Shown one piece after another: positions 19,481 through 30,439 of a stretch of 64,000 nucleotides of DNA. The stretch is taken from assembly GCA_963575745.1 (NCBI GenBank), contig CAUYUJ010000660.1:46980-110979 (forward strand). The letters are read 5' to 3'. The stretch's first letter is position 1. The number at the start of each line of letters is the position of its first letter. The notes beneath the pieces were generated by a model. It was not told where the DNA came from. It did not search any database and was given only the letters and a program-made list of their open reading frames with translations. Made by a program: the position numbers and the translations under genes. This DNA is from Prorocentrum cordatum. Its lineage: Eukaryota > Sar > Dinophyceae > Prorocentrales > Prorocentraceae.

Positions 19481-20165
19481 AGCTCTTTTTTGCGGAGGCT
19501 CCTCCTTGGAGAGCCTCGGGGGGCCTCACAAAAGTTGTTTCAGGTTTTCTTAAGGCCTTCTGGAGGCCTCCTGGGCGTATTCTGGGGGCCTCTGGGGGCT
19601 TCCTGGGGCCACCCTGCCTCCAACCGCGGTCTCCCTGAACGACCGGGTCACGACTTGGAATGCTTCGGAGGGTGTCTTGGGGCCATCTTGGGCCGTCATG
19701 GGGCTCTCTGAGGGCCATCTTGGACCCGTGTTGTGCCGTTTTGGGGCTCTCTTGGATTGCCTGGAAGCCCTTTCGGATGGTTGTGGGGCGATGTTGGAGC
19801 CTCCCAGGCGGCTTCGGACGCCCAGAAGATCGCCATCTTGGAGCGTCGGGAAGCCGAAAAGAGGAGAACCCCAAAATTCAGCAAAAAACAACAGAAAATC
19901 AAATATTCGTGCCTCTTGGGGCCTTCTTGGGAGTGCTCTTGGAGGCCTCTTTGGGGCCGTCCTGGAGGCCTTTTGGGCCATCTTGAGGTCACGTCGGCCA
20001 CTCTTGGAGCGCTCTTGTGCTGTCTTGGGGGTCTCTGGGACGTCTCCGATGACCCCCATGATCGCCCTAGGTGTGCTGGGAAGGCCTGGCAAAACGCCCT
20101 GCGAGGCCTGGGGGGCCGCTTCGAGGCCCGTACGGACGGTCCCAAAGCCCCAGATCCCGGGAGTC
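19481..20165. repeat. E-family repeat, uninterrupted copy
   Basis: Degenerate units such as TTGGGGCCATCTTGGGCCGT and GGAGTGCTCTTGGAGG over nearly 700 bp. Contains the continuous junction (CTTGGAGCGTCGGGAAGCCG to GTGCCTCTTGGGGCC) that is broken in the 17-19 kb copy. Confidence 0.7.
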
Positions 20166-20229
20166 CGGTTTTTTTTTGGGGGGGGGATGGATTTTCCCCC
20201 CGCCCGGGCTTGTAAAAATATAGGAAGAG

Positions 20230-20410
20230 GAACACACACACACACACACATTATGTGGAAAATCTATGTGGTGCAACATCGGTTGTGCAACATGTGTTGT
20301 GCAATACTTACAAAAGTACGCACATACATACATATACATACACATATATATGTACATGTATACATACAAATACATACATATAGGCGAATACACCCACACA
20401 CACATATAAT
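20230..20410. repeat. CA and CATA microsatellites
   Basis: ACACACACAC at 20231-20251, then mixed TACATACA and TATACA repeats from about 20318 to 20407, with unique GTGGTGCAACAT words between. Confidence 0.85.
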
Positions 20411-20499
20411 GTGTTAAATATGAATATTTGTCGTGCAGACTACGTGAAGTGATCAGCGTGGTGCAATATATGTGGTGCAATTCACTTTGACCGTCTTAA

Positions 20500-21740
20500 A
20501 GCTGTCCTTTCTACTGCTCGTGCAAACATCCCACCCTCCCACCCGCAACTTGGTCGCAAGAATTCTTAAGACAAGACCGTGACGGTAGGTACCACATGGC
20601 ACTTGGCCACGACACCGACGCCGACGACGACAGCGACAACGACGACGACGGCGCTGCAGACACCGACTACGACGACACCGCCGACGTCGACGTCGACGAA
20701 GACGACGACGACGCCGACGCCGACGACGAAGACGACGACGACGTCGCCAACGGAGACGACGACGAGGGATCAGAAAAAACAACGACGGCGACAACGACGA
20801 CAACGACGATGGAGGAGGGAAGACGGCGACGACGCGAACGACGAAGAAGGAGGAAGGACGGCAACGCCGACGACAGCGACGAGGGAGGAGGGAAGACGAC
20901 GACGACGACAACGACGACGAAGACGACGACGACGGCGACGAAATAGGAGGGACGACGACGAGACGCCGACGACGGACGACGACGACGACGAGGGAGGAGG
21001 ATAACGACGAGGGAGGAGTGAAGACCACGACGACGACGACGACGGCGACGAAATAGGAGGGACAACGACGAGACGCCGACGAAGACGACGAGGGAGGAAG
21101 GACGACCACGGCGACAACGACGACGGAAGCGACGACGACGCCAAGACGACGACGACGACGAGGAAAGACAGAAGACGACGACGACCACGACGACGCAAGA
21201 GCGCGCGCGCACGCTTTTGTTGAAAATCAGTGTTGCGAAACCTTGGGTTTTTGTAGGTTTTTTGGACGCACGATTTTGAAATCCTTCCGAAACCGATGGG
21301 TTTTGAAGGATGTCGGCATACGCCCGCAACGACGCGCGCGTCTGCACTTCGTCTTATTTTTGTGCAAAGGATTCTCGCGACGGCACACGCGCAAGGGCGT
21401 TCGACAGATTTCGACATGCGCGCGCGCGAAGCCCGTTTGGTAGAATTTTGTGAAAATCTTGAAAACAAACCATTGGTTTTCTTAAGATTTCGCAAGAACT
21501 CGCGCGGAAGCTTTTTTAGCAAACCGGTATTGCGAAACCGTGTGCTTTTGTATGTGTTTTGGAAACTCGATTGCGAAATCCTTCCGGCGCCGAAGGTTTT
21601 TGAAGGATTTCGGCATGCGCGCGCGACGACGCGCGCGTGCGCACTTCGTCCCATTTTTGCAAGGGATTTGTGAAACAAGTGTTATGTTAGAGCAAAACAA
21701 GTCACCGCATAGTGTTTTGCACAAAAGGGAACCTCAGGGG
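20500..21740. repeat. P module, copy 1 (GAC-rich plus hairpin units)
   Basis: Starts with a segment shared with 23876-23990 (CTGCTCGTGCAAACATC, ACCCGCAACTTGGTCGCAAG, TAAGACAAGACCGTGACGGT). About 600 bp of GAC/GACGAA repeats follow, then two units carrying the hairpin word GAAATCCTTC...GAAGGATTTC. The perfect copy in this module is at 21575-21611; the one at 21278-21314 has one mismatch. Confidence 0.85.
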
Positions 21741-21839
21741 GGGAACCTTGCCTGCCTGGGATGGTCTGATTTCACATTTAGGATGGACGAGTGTGCAGAA
21801 AATATATGAAATCATACTATCCAGAGGGGAAGCGATAAA

Positions 21840-22145
21840 GGCCCGGGGGGGGGGGTCGATTTCTTTTTTTTTTTTTTGAGAGAGGAAAATCATGAGGGTT
21901 GGCCGCCTGGATCTCCCAAGGGGGGGGGGTTGCCCCCCCCCCCCCCCCACCATCCAGGCTCCAGTCGTCGGGGACCCCCCCCCCTTTCCCCCTCTCCTGG
22001 TCCGTCGTCGGGAACCCCCCCCCTCCCCCCCTTTTCAAAAGGGGGGGGAGTTCCGACCCCCCCCCCTCCCCTCCTTTGGCCGCACCCCCCCTCCCCCTCC
22101 CCCCGTTTCGCCACGCCGCCCCCTGACTCCGGAACCCGATCCCCG
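21840..22145. repeat. Q module, copy 1 (poly-C/poly-G blocks)
   Basis: Runs of 7-14 Gs or Cs separated by short words such as TCCGACCC, GGGAACCC, TCCCCCTCTCCTGG. Related to 23560-23815. Such runs are prone to sequencing length errors. Confidence 0.85.
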
Positions 22146-22195
22146 CCACCCCTACCCCTAGTCCTCACCCTAACCCAAAACCGGAAAACCACCCA

Positions 22196-23545
22196 AAGAG
22201 TACTCACTACTCATTACTCACTACCCACTACTGACTACTCGCTACTCGCTACTCACTTCTCACTACCCGCTAATCACTACTCGCGACTCACTACTCACTA
22301 TCCACTACTCACAACCCACCACCCACTACTCGCTACGCACTACTCCCTACTCACTACTCCCTCCTCCCGACTCACTACTCACTATTCACTCCTCACTACC
22401 CACTACTCCAGACTCACTACTCACTAAGCACTACCCACTACTCCATACTCACTACTCACTAATCACTATCCATGACACACTACCCACAACCCACTACTCC
22501 CTACTCACTACTCACTACTCATTGCCCACGAATCACTACTCACTACCCACTACTCGCTACTCCCTGCACAAGACTGACTACACAGTACTCAGTACTCACT
22601 ACTCGCTACTCCCATACTCGCTCCTCAGTACTCACTACTCACTCCCCGCTACGCACTACTCACTACTCACTACTCACTACTCCCTACTCACTAGTCACTA
22701 CATAGTCTCTAATCACTAGTCACAACTCCCTAGTCACTAGTCACTAGTCACAACTCACTACCCACTACTCACTCCTCACTAATCGCTACTCACTACCCAC
22801 AATTCGCTACCCACTTCTTACTACTCACTGCTCACTACTCCCTACTTCCTACTACCTACTCGCTACTCACTACTCACTACTCGCTACTCCCTACTCGTTA
22901 CTCACTAATCACTACCCACTACTCACTACCAACTACTCTCTATTCACTACTCACTACTCTCTACGCCCTTCTCGCTCCTCACTACTCACTACTCGCTACT
23001 CCCTACTCGCTACTCACTACTCACTACCAACTGCCACTACCCACAACTCTCTACTCATCACTACTCACTACTCACTGCTCACTACGCACTACGTACTACT
23101 CAGTACTCCCTACTCAATACTCACTACTCACTACGCACTACTCGCTACTCACTACTCACTACTCACTACTCACTGCTCACTACTCACAACTCACTACACA
23201 CTACTCACTACCCACTACGCACTACGCACTGCCCACTACTCACTACGCACTCATCACTACTCGCCACCCACTACTAACCACCCTCTACTCACTACCCACT
23301 ACTCATTACTCCCTACTCCCTACTCAGTACTCACTACTCGCTACTCGCTACTCACTACTCACTAGTCGCCACTCACTGCTCACTAATCAGTACACACTAC
23401 TCACTATCCACTACTCACTACTCCCCACTCCCTACTCCCTACTCGCCACTCACTACCCAGTACTCACTACCCAATACTCACTACTCACTACGCACTAACA
23501 CACTACTCACTACTCACCACTCCCTACTCCGTACTCCCTACACAC
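22196..23545. repeat. 7-bp satellite, CTCACTA
   Basis: About 1.35 kb, on the order of 190 units, of CTCACTA with substitutions (CTCGCTA, CCCACTA, CTCCCTA, ATCACTA) but few length changes, so the 7-bp phase is kept over long stretches. Its left edge carries CCCTACCCCTAGTCCTCACC and CCCTAACCC words. ORFs through it are repeats of Thr-His-Tyr-Ser-Leu type and carry no information. Confidence 0.97.
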
Positions 23546-23559
23546 CTTCTCCGGCGCAG

Positions 23560-23815
23560 AAAGGAGAAGCGAGAGAGGCCCCCCCTCCCCGGCTCCCTTT
23601 CCGGCGCAAAGGGGGGGAGAGGGGGGCGGGTCCGAACCCCTCCTCCTTTCCAGCGCCAAGGGGGGGAGGGGGGGGGAGTCCGGCCCCCCCCCCCTCCTTC
23701 AAGGGAGGGGGGTGGGGTGTTCGGGACCCCCCCCCCCTTTAAGGGGAGGGGGGGGGGGGTTCGGACCCCCCCTCTGTTGAAGGGGGGATGGGGGTTCCGA
23801 CCCCCCCCCTTAGTG
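23560..23815. repeat. Q module, copy 2 (poly-C/poly-G blocks)
   Basis: Same vocabulary as 21840-22145 (GGGGGAGTCCGGCCCC, GGTTCGGACCCC, GTTCCGACCCC) on the other side of the 7-bp satellite. Confidence 0.85.
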
Positions 23816-23819
23816 TATT

Positions 23820-24965
23820 CAGGGAGATCCACTGGCGCACTTTCGCAATCAATCACTTGCTCAACTTGAAGATGTCCTCTCCGCTGCTCGTGCAAACATC
23901 TCACCCTCCCACCCGCAACTTGGTCGCAAGACCTCTTAAGACAAGACCGTGACGGTGGGTACCAGATGGCACTTGGCCGCGACACCGACGCCGACGACGA
24001 CAGCGACGACGACGACGGCGCCGCCGACACCGACGACACCGACGACGTCTCCAACGACTTCGACGACGACGGCGACCACGACGACGACGACACCGACGAC
24101 GACGACGACGCCGACGACGAGAATGACAACGACGACGACGACGACGACGCCGACGACGACGACGACGACGAAGACAACGACGACGACGACGACAACGACG
24201 TCGCCAACGAAGACGACGACGAGGGAGGAGGGAGGACGACGACGGCGTCAACGACGACAACGACGACATCGACGAGGGAGGGGAGAGGACGGCGACGACG
24301 CAAACGACGAAGAAGGAGGAAGGACGGCGACGCCGACGACGACAACGACCAGGGAGGAAGGAAGACGACGACGACAACGACGACGACGACGGTGACGAAA
24401 TAGGAGGGACGACGACGAGACGCCGACGACGGACGACGACGACGACGAGGGAGGTGGAGGAAGGACGACCACGGCGACAACGACGACGGAAACGACCACG
24501 ACGCCAACGAGGACGACGACGACGACGAACACGAAGAAAGACAGAGGACGACGTAGGCGACGACGACGACGACGACGAGGGAGGAGGGAAGACGGCGACG
24601 ACGACGACGACGCAAGAGCGCGCGCGCACGCTTTTGTTGAACATCCGTGCTGCGAAACGTTGCGTTTTTGTAGGTTTTTTGGGCACACGGTGTTGAAATC
24701 CTTCCGAAACCGATGGGTTTTGAAGGATTTCGGCGTACGCGCGCGACGACACGCGCGTCTGCACTTCGTCATATTTGTTGCAGAGGATTCTCGCGACGGC
24801 ACACGCGCAAGGGCGATCGACAGATTTCGACATGCGCGCGCGAAGCCCGTTTAATAGCATTTTGTGAAAATCTTCAAAAACCTATGGTTTGCTTAAGATT
24901 CCACAGGAGCTCGCGCGGAAGCTTCTTTAGCAAATCGGTGTTGCGAAACCCAATGGTTTTGTATG
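23820..24965. repeat. P module, copy 2
   Basis: Direct copy of 20500-21740 with a similar GAC-rich block (23985-24600) and a perfect hairpin, GAAATCCTTC ... GAAGGATTTC, at 24695-24731. Inner AAACC/GGGTTT bases also pair, giving a stem of about 15 bp around a short loop. Confidence 0.85.
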
Positions 24966-24974
24966 TTTTTTCCC

Positions 24975-26007
24975 CAACAAACCTATGTTGTTGGGTCCTC
25001 GTTTTGAAGAGACGGTCCCCGCGTTCCTTCCTCCTTCCTCCTTCCTCCTCCTCTCCTTCCTCCTCCTTCCTCCCCCTCCCTTCTGGCACACCCCTCACAC
25101 GTTTCGTGGCCCCATAGGGAGCTCCACCGAAGGCCCCAGTGGCTGCGCCCGCATGCGGTTCCACCCCCCATTCTGGCACACCCCTCACACGTTTCGTGGC
25201 CCCATAGGGAGCTCCACCGAAGGCCCCAGTGGCTGCGCCCTCATGCGGTTCCACCCCCCATTCTGGCACACCCCTCACACGTTTCGTGGCCCCATAGGGA
25301 GCTCCACCGAAGGCCCCAGTGGCTGCGCCCGCATGCGGTTCCACCCCCCATTCTGGCACACCCATCACACGTGTCGTGGCCCCATAGGGAGCTCCACCGA
25401 AGGCCCCAGTGGCTGCGCCCGGCGGCGGTTCCACAGTCCAATTCTGGCACACCCTCCACCCCTCCACGGTTCGTGGCCCCATAGGGAGCTCCACGAGGCC
25501 CCAGTGGCTGCGCCGCAGCCTCCCCCCCCCCCCCCGGTTCCACCCCCATTCTGGCACACCCCTCACACGTTTCGTGGCCCCATAGGGAGCTCCACCGAAG
25601 GCCCCAGTGGCTGCGCTCGCATGCGGTTCCACCCCCATTCTGGCACACCCCTCACACGTTTCGTGGCCCCATAGGAGGCTCCGCCGAAAGCACCAGTGGC
25701 TGCGCCCGCATGCGGTTCCACCCATTCTGGCACACCCCTCACACGTTTCGTGGCCCCATAGGGAGCTCCACCGAAGGCCCCAGTGGCTGCGCCCGCATGC
25801 GGTTCCACCCCCAGTCTGGCACACCCCTCACACGTTTCGTGGCCCCATAGGGAGCTCCACCGAAGGCCCCAGTGGCTGCGCCCGCATGCGGTTCCACCCC
25901 CCATTCTGGCACACCCCTCACACGTTTCGTGGCCCCATAGGGAGCTCCACCGAAGGCCCCAGTGGCTGCGCCCGCATGCGGTTCCACCCCCCATTCTGGC
26001 ACACCCC
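24975..26007. repeat. R array, 90-bp tandem repeat
   Basis: Eleven units start at about 25081, 25171, 25261, 25351, 25442, 25549, 25638, 25725, 25814, 25904 and 25994, each TTCTGGCACACCCCTCACAC, then CGTTTCGTGGCCCCATAGGG, AGCTCCACCGAAGGCCCC, AGTGGCTGCGCCCGCATGCG. Most are 87-91 bp; the fifth is about 107 bp and carries a C run. The last unit runs into the assembly gap. Because 90 is a multiple of three and no unit has a stop in most frames, long ORFs appear on both strands (for example VEPHAGAATGAFGGAPYGAT per unit), but indels shift the frame between units, which argues against coding. Confidence 0.95.
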
Positions 26008-26107
26008 NNNNNNNNNNNNNNNNNNNNNNNNNNNNNNNNNNNNNNNNNNNNNNNNNNNNNNNNNNNNNNNNNNNNNNNNNNNNNNNNNNNNNNNNNNNNN
26101 NNNNNNN
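26008..26107. other. Assembly gap of 100 N
   Basis: Exactly 100 undetermined bases, a conventional gap of unknown size. It lies between the R array and the A/B composite array, both tandem, so the true missing length may be large. Confidence 1.
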
Positions 26108-26177
26108 ATGCGTTCGGCCACGTGGAGCATGCGAAAAAAACAACACATCAGACGTGCTTCGGCCTGCTGGCGGCGGA
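26108..26177 (+). pseudogene. A monomer, 3' fragment (A0)
   Basis: The tail of an A unit (GCGTTCGGCCACGTGGAGCA, CAGACGTGCTTCGGCCTGCT) emerging from the gap and ending where element B1 begins. Confidence 0.8.
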
Positions 26178-27463
26178 CAACCACCTGGATTAAAAAGTGG
26201 AGGCCGCAGGGGCCGAGGTAGACGTGGTTTGCCTCCCGTTAGGCAGCGGGGCCCCGGGGCAATGTTGGATTTGTTGCCAATTCCGGAGTTTCCGGTGCCT
26301 CCATCATCCCTTTTAATCTTATAAAAGCCAAATGGGGCTCCGACCGGAAAGTGGGATTCTGCCTAGGACCTCTTCAAAAAATGTTTCCGGTCGCCTTCCA
26401 GGGCGACCGGAAATTCGGCCATGCCACCGGAAAGTGGCGATTCCGCGTGGGACTTCCTCAAAAAAATATTCCGGTCCCTTTTGAGGCCGCCAGACAGTGG
26501 CGATTTCGCGTGGGACTTCCTCACACATTACTTATTGTCGCATCTCATGCCACCAGAAAACGACGATTTCGCTTGAGACTTCCTGACATTCGAGTTTCTG
26601 GTCTCATGTACGCTCACACAGACGCCGCGGACCTATTCCTCTTCCCATTCTCTCTTCTTATCATCACAGTATTTGATTGTTCCGTGTCGCATGCTTTCCG
26701 TGCAAGTCAGATTCCAGTTGCCACAGCCTCGCGCGCGCGGTCCTATCTGCGCCTGGGCGGATGTCCGCAGGGATGGCCGTTGCATCGTTCGGTTCACAGG
26801 TTTGTCTTGGAGTCATCTTGAGGCCATCTTGAGGTCGCGTCGGGTCGCAGGCCCACCTGTGGGAGGTTCGATCCCAGGGTCATTTTGGGGCGACGCGGTT
26901 GACCCAGGATGTACGGTCCAGAATCGACGATCCAGGATCGATGATCGAGGATACACGATCGATGACCCAGGACCGACTGTGGAAGAGCGAACCCATATCG
27001 ATCGGAAACGAGACTTTGGGTTCCACGGCCGATCAAAGTTCGACAACCACCTAGCGATTGAGGGTCGGAGATCGAGGGTCGAGGATCCAGGGCCGTTCGG
27101 ACATCGAGGAGCCAGGATCGAGCGGCCACGATCCGTCGAAGTTCGACGCTGGATGGCCGATCGAAGAGCGACGATCGAGAACCGATGTTCCAGGCTTGAT
27201 CGTAACTCCAGGCTCCAGAATGCCTGGCCGATCGAACATCCATGATCGAGGTTCGATCGAGGCTCGAGGATCGAGGATCGAAGGCCCCAGATACTTCGAG
27301 GGTCGAGGATAGAGGTCCCGTCGAACAGCGACCATCCGACTTCCCCAGATCCAGATCCCGATCGAAAAGTCCGCGGCTCGAAAGCCGACTCCGCGGGCGA
27401 AGAACCAGGAATGTCGCGTCGTCGGTGTAGCTCTCCCATCTCAACTTTTTAATCAGGGGGTGG
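26178..27463. mobile_element. B element copy B1, 25-bp terminal inverted repeats
   Basis: 1286 bp. Left end CAACCACCTGGATTAAAAAG (then TGGAG), right end CTTTTTAATC-AGGGGGTGG preceded by CTCAA, a near-perfect inverted pair. The interior has sub-repeats of CCGGAAAGTGGGATTC and GGACTTCCTCAAAAAAA, a pyrimidine-rich stretch, then about 500 bp dense in GATCGAGG and TCGATC words. ORFs inside show no transposase. Non-autonomous DNA element is the simplest reading. Confidence 0.85.
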
Positions 27464-27830
27464 TTTCAAAAATGGTTCGTTTTGCGATGTCCTCAACGTT
27501 CGCATCCGTAGTCATTTCGGCTCCATCGATGTCTTCGGACAATCGTGCGAAGCTGGTTCAAGCAATACGGAGGGCAGCGAAAGCTGCGGGCGTTCACCAC
27601 TCAGAGCTGCCCAAGGACACTGCTGCGAGGGAGAAGGTCCAGGCACTTGCACACCAGGTCGAGTCTTCCAACGCCGACGCAGCAAAGAAGGCCGACTCCA
27701 ACCCGGAGGATCTCGGACGAAAGTGGTAAATGTGCTTCAAGGTCGTAGACCAATGAAATTCGTTCGCCACGTGGACCAATGCGAAAAAAATCAACACATC
27801 AGACGTGCTATCGGCCTGCTGGCGGTGGAG
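27464..27830 (+). pseudogene. A monomer A1, frameshifted near its end
   Basis: Carries the SL-like word TCCGTAGTCATTTCGGCTCC at 27505-27524 and ATG at 27529. The 72-codon ORF reads normally (SSDNRAKLVQAIRRAAKAAG) until about residue 56, where a lost base shifts the frame and the C-terminus becomes SNPEDLGRKW. Confidence 0.7.
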
Positions 27831-28206
27831 GTATCAAAAAGGTTGCGTTTTTGCGATGTCCTCAACGTTCGCAATTCCGTAGATCATTGCGGCCCCAGCG
27901 ATGTCCTTCGGACAATCGGTGCGAAGCTGGTTAAGCAATACGGATGGCAGCGAAAGCTGCGGGGCGTTCACCACCCCAATCTGCCCAAGGACAACCCCAG
28001 ATGGTCCCGGTAGCCCCCAGGGTAGGCACACCAGGTCGAGTCTACCAACGCCGACGCAGCAAAGAAGAGGACGACGTCCAACCCGCCCGGATCTCGGACG
28101 AAGTGGTAAATGTGCTTCAGTCGTAGACCAATGATGCGTTCGGCCACGTGGAGCATGCGTAAAAAACAACAACACATCAGACGTGCTTCGGCCTGCTGGC
28201 GGTGGA
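27831..28206 (+). pseudogene. A monomer A2, several indels
   Basis: Retains CCGTAGATCATTGCGGCCCC (27877-27896) and the following ATG, but single-base insertions and deletions break the ORF repeatedly. Ends at the left terminus of B2. Confidence 0.75.
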
Positions 28207-29395
28207 CAACCCCCTGGATTAAAAAGTGGAGACCGCAGGGGCCGAGGTAGACGTGGTTTGCCTCCCGTTAGGCAGCGGGGCCCCGGGACAATGTTGGATT
28301 TGTTGCCAATTCCGGAGTTTCCGGTGCCTCCATCATCCCTTTTTAATATTATAAAGGCCAAATGGGGCTCCGACCGGAAAGTGGGATTCTGCCTAGGACT
28401 TCCTCAAAAAAAGTTTCCGGTCGCCTTCCAGGGCGACCGGAAATTCTGCCATGCCACCGGAAAGTTGCGATTCCGCGTGGGACTTCCTCAAAAAAATATT
28501 CCGGTCCCTTTTGAGGCCGCCAGACAGTGGCGATTTCGCGTGGGACTTCCTCACACATTACTTTTTGTCGCATCTCTTGCCACCAGAAAACGACGATTTC
28601 GCTTGAGACTTCCTGACATTCGAGTTTCTGGTCTCATGTACGCTCACACAGACGCCGCGGACCTATTCCTCTTCCCACTCTCACCTCTTATCATCACAGT
28701 ATTGGATTGTTCCGTGTCGCATGCTCTCCGTGCAAGTCAGATTCCAGTTGCCACAGCCTCGCGCGCGCGGTCCTATCTGCGCCTGGGCGGATGTCCGCAG
28801 GGATGACCGTTGCATCGTTCGGTTCTCAGGTTTGTCTTGGAGTCATCTTGAGGCCATCTGGAGGTCGCGTCGGGTTGCAGGCCCCCCTGTGGGAGGTTCG
28901 CCCCCTGTGGGAGGTTCGTTCCCAGGGTCATTTTGGGGCGACGCGGTTGACCCAGGATGTACGGTCCAGAATCGACGATCCAGGATCGTTGATCGAGGAT
29001 ACACGATCGATGACCCAGGACCGACTGTGGAAGAGCGAACCCATATCGATCGGAAACGAGGCTTTGGGTTCCACGGCCGATCAATGTTCGACAACCACCT
29101 AGCGATTGAGGGTCGGAGATCGAGGGTCGAGGTTCCAGGGCCGTTCGGACATCGAGGAGCCAGGATCGAGCGGCCACGATGCGTCGAAGTTCGACGCTGG
29201 ATGGCCGATCGAAGAGCGACGATCGAGAACCGATGTTCCAGGCTTGATCGAAACTCCAGGCTCCAGAATGCCTGGCCGATCGAACATCCATGATCGAGTT
29301 TCGATCGAGGCTCGAGGATCGAGGATCGAGGGCCCCAGATACTTCGAGGGTCGAGGATAGAGGTCCGGGTCGAACAAGCGACATCGACTTCCCAG
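28207..29395. mobile_element. B element copy B2, right end deleted
   Basis: Intact left terminus CAACCCCCTGGATTAAAAAG. It lacks the last ~100 bp including the right inverted repeat: the sequence passes directly from CGACTTCCCAG into A-monomer sequence CGAAAGCTGGTTCAAAGCAA. Also has a small local duplication of CCCCCTGTGGGAGGTTCG near 28883-28916. Confidence 0.85.
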
Positions 29396-29687
29396 CGGCG
29401 AAAGCTGGTTCAAAGCAATACGGAGGGCAGCGAAAGCTGCGGGCGTTCAACACTCAGAGCTGCTGGCCCAAGGAACCGCTGCGAGGTAGAAGGTCAGGCA
29501 CGTTTGCCACAGTCTAAGTCTTCCACGCCGAGCAGCAAATGAAAGGCCGACGTCCACCCGCCCGGGATCTCGGACGAAGTGTAAATGTGCTTCAGTCGTC
29601 TAGACCAATGATCGTTCGGCCACGTGGAGCAAGCGAAAAAAAATCAACACATCAGATGGCTTCGCGTGCCTGCTGGCTCCGGTGGAG
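29396..29687 (+). pseudogene. A monomer A3, 5' truncated
   Basis: Starts inside the ORF region (GAAGCTGGTTCAA) at the deletion junction with B2, so both the SL-like word and the ATG are missing. Multiple indels follow. Confidence 0.75.
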
Positions 29688-30057
29688 GTTCAAAAATGGT
29701 TCGATTTGCGATGTCCCAACGGTCCGCATCCGTAGCTCATATTCGGCTCCAGCAGGATGTCCATCGACCAATCGTGCGAAGAGCTGGTTTCAAAGCCATA
29801 CGGAGGGCAGCGAAAGCTGCGGGCGTTCACCACTCAGAGCTGCCCAAGGACACTGCTGCGAGGGAGAAGGTCCAGGCACTTGCACACCAGGTCGAGTCTT
29901 CCAACGCCGACGCAGCAAAGAAGGCCGACGTCCAACCCGCCCGATCATCGGACGATGGTAAATGGCTTCATTTCGTATGACCAATGATGCGTTCGGCCAC
30001 GTTGAGCATGCGAAAAAATCAACACATCAGACGTGCTTCGGCCTGCTGGCGGTGGAG
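29688..30057 (+). pseudogene. A monomer A4, broken
   Basis: SL-like word is altered (CCGTAGCTCATATTCGGCTC, 29730-29749) and the start region reads CAGCAGGATGTCCATCGACC. The middle is intact (HHSELPKDTAAREKVQALAH in one frame), but indels on both sides prevent a full ORF. Confidence 0.75.
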
Positions 30058-30439
30058 GTTCAAAAAATGGTTCGTTTTGCGATGTCCTCAACGTTCGCAT
30101 CCGTAGTCATTGCGGCTCCAGCGATGTCTTCGGACAATCGTGCGAACGCAGTTCTAAGCAATACGGAGGAAGCGAAAGCTGCGTGCGATCACGCACTCAG
30201 ACTGCCCAAGGACACTGCTGTGAGGGAGAAGGAGGGAGACTGTCCAGGCACAATGCCACACCAGGTCGAGTCCCCAACGCGAACGCAGCAAAGAAGGCCG
30301 AACGTCCAAACCCGCCCGGATCTCGGACGAAAGTTGGTAAATGGCTTCAGTCGTAGACCAATGATGCCGTTTCTGGCCGAACGTGGAGCTGCGAAAAAAA
30401 ACAACAACACATCAGACGTCTTCGGCCTGCTGCGGTGGA
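30058..30439 (+). pseudogene. A monomer A5, broken
   Basis: Has CCGTAGTCATTGCGGCTCC at 30101-30119 and ATG at 30124, then several indels including a small GGAGGGAGACTG insertion near 30230. Ends at the left terminus of B3. Confidence 0.75.

Noticed and set aside
22196-23545. A telomere
   Set aside because: Internal to the window, unit CTCACTA is not a known telomere repeat, and it is flanked by unique modules on both sides.
24874-25994. Long ORFs on both strands through the 90-bp array, with a 30-residue repeated peptide
   Set aside because: The period is a multiple of three and lacks stops in most frames, so ORFs arise automatically. Units of 87, 89 and 107 bp shift the frame, and several frames are open at once.
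24975-26007. CRISPR-like array
   Set aside because: Contiguous 90-bp tandem units without unique spacers, in a eukaryotic context.
26673-27440. 190- to 216-codon ORFs inside B1, repeated in the other B copies
   Set aside because: They run across GATCGAGG-rich DNA in several frames on both strands, break in different copies, and show no transposase motif.
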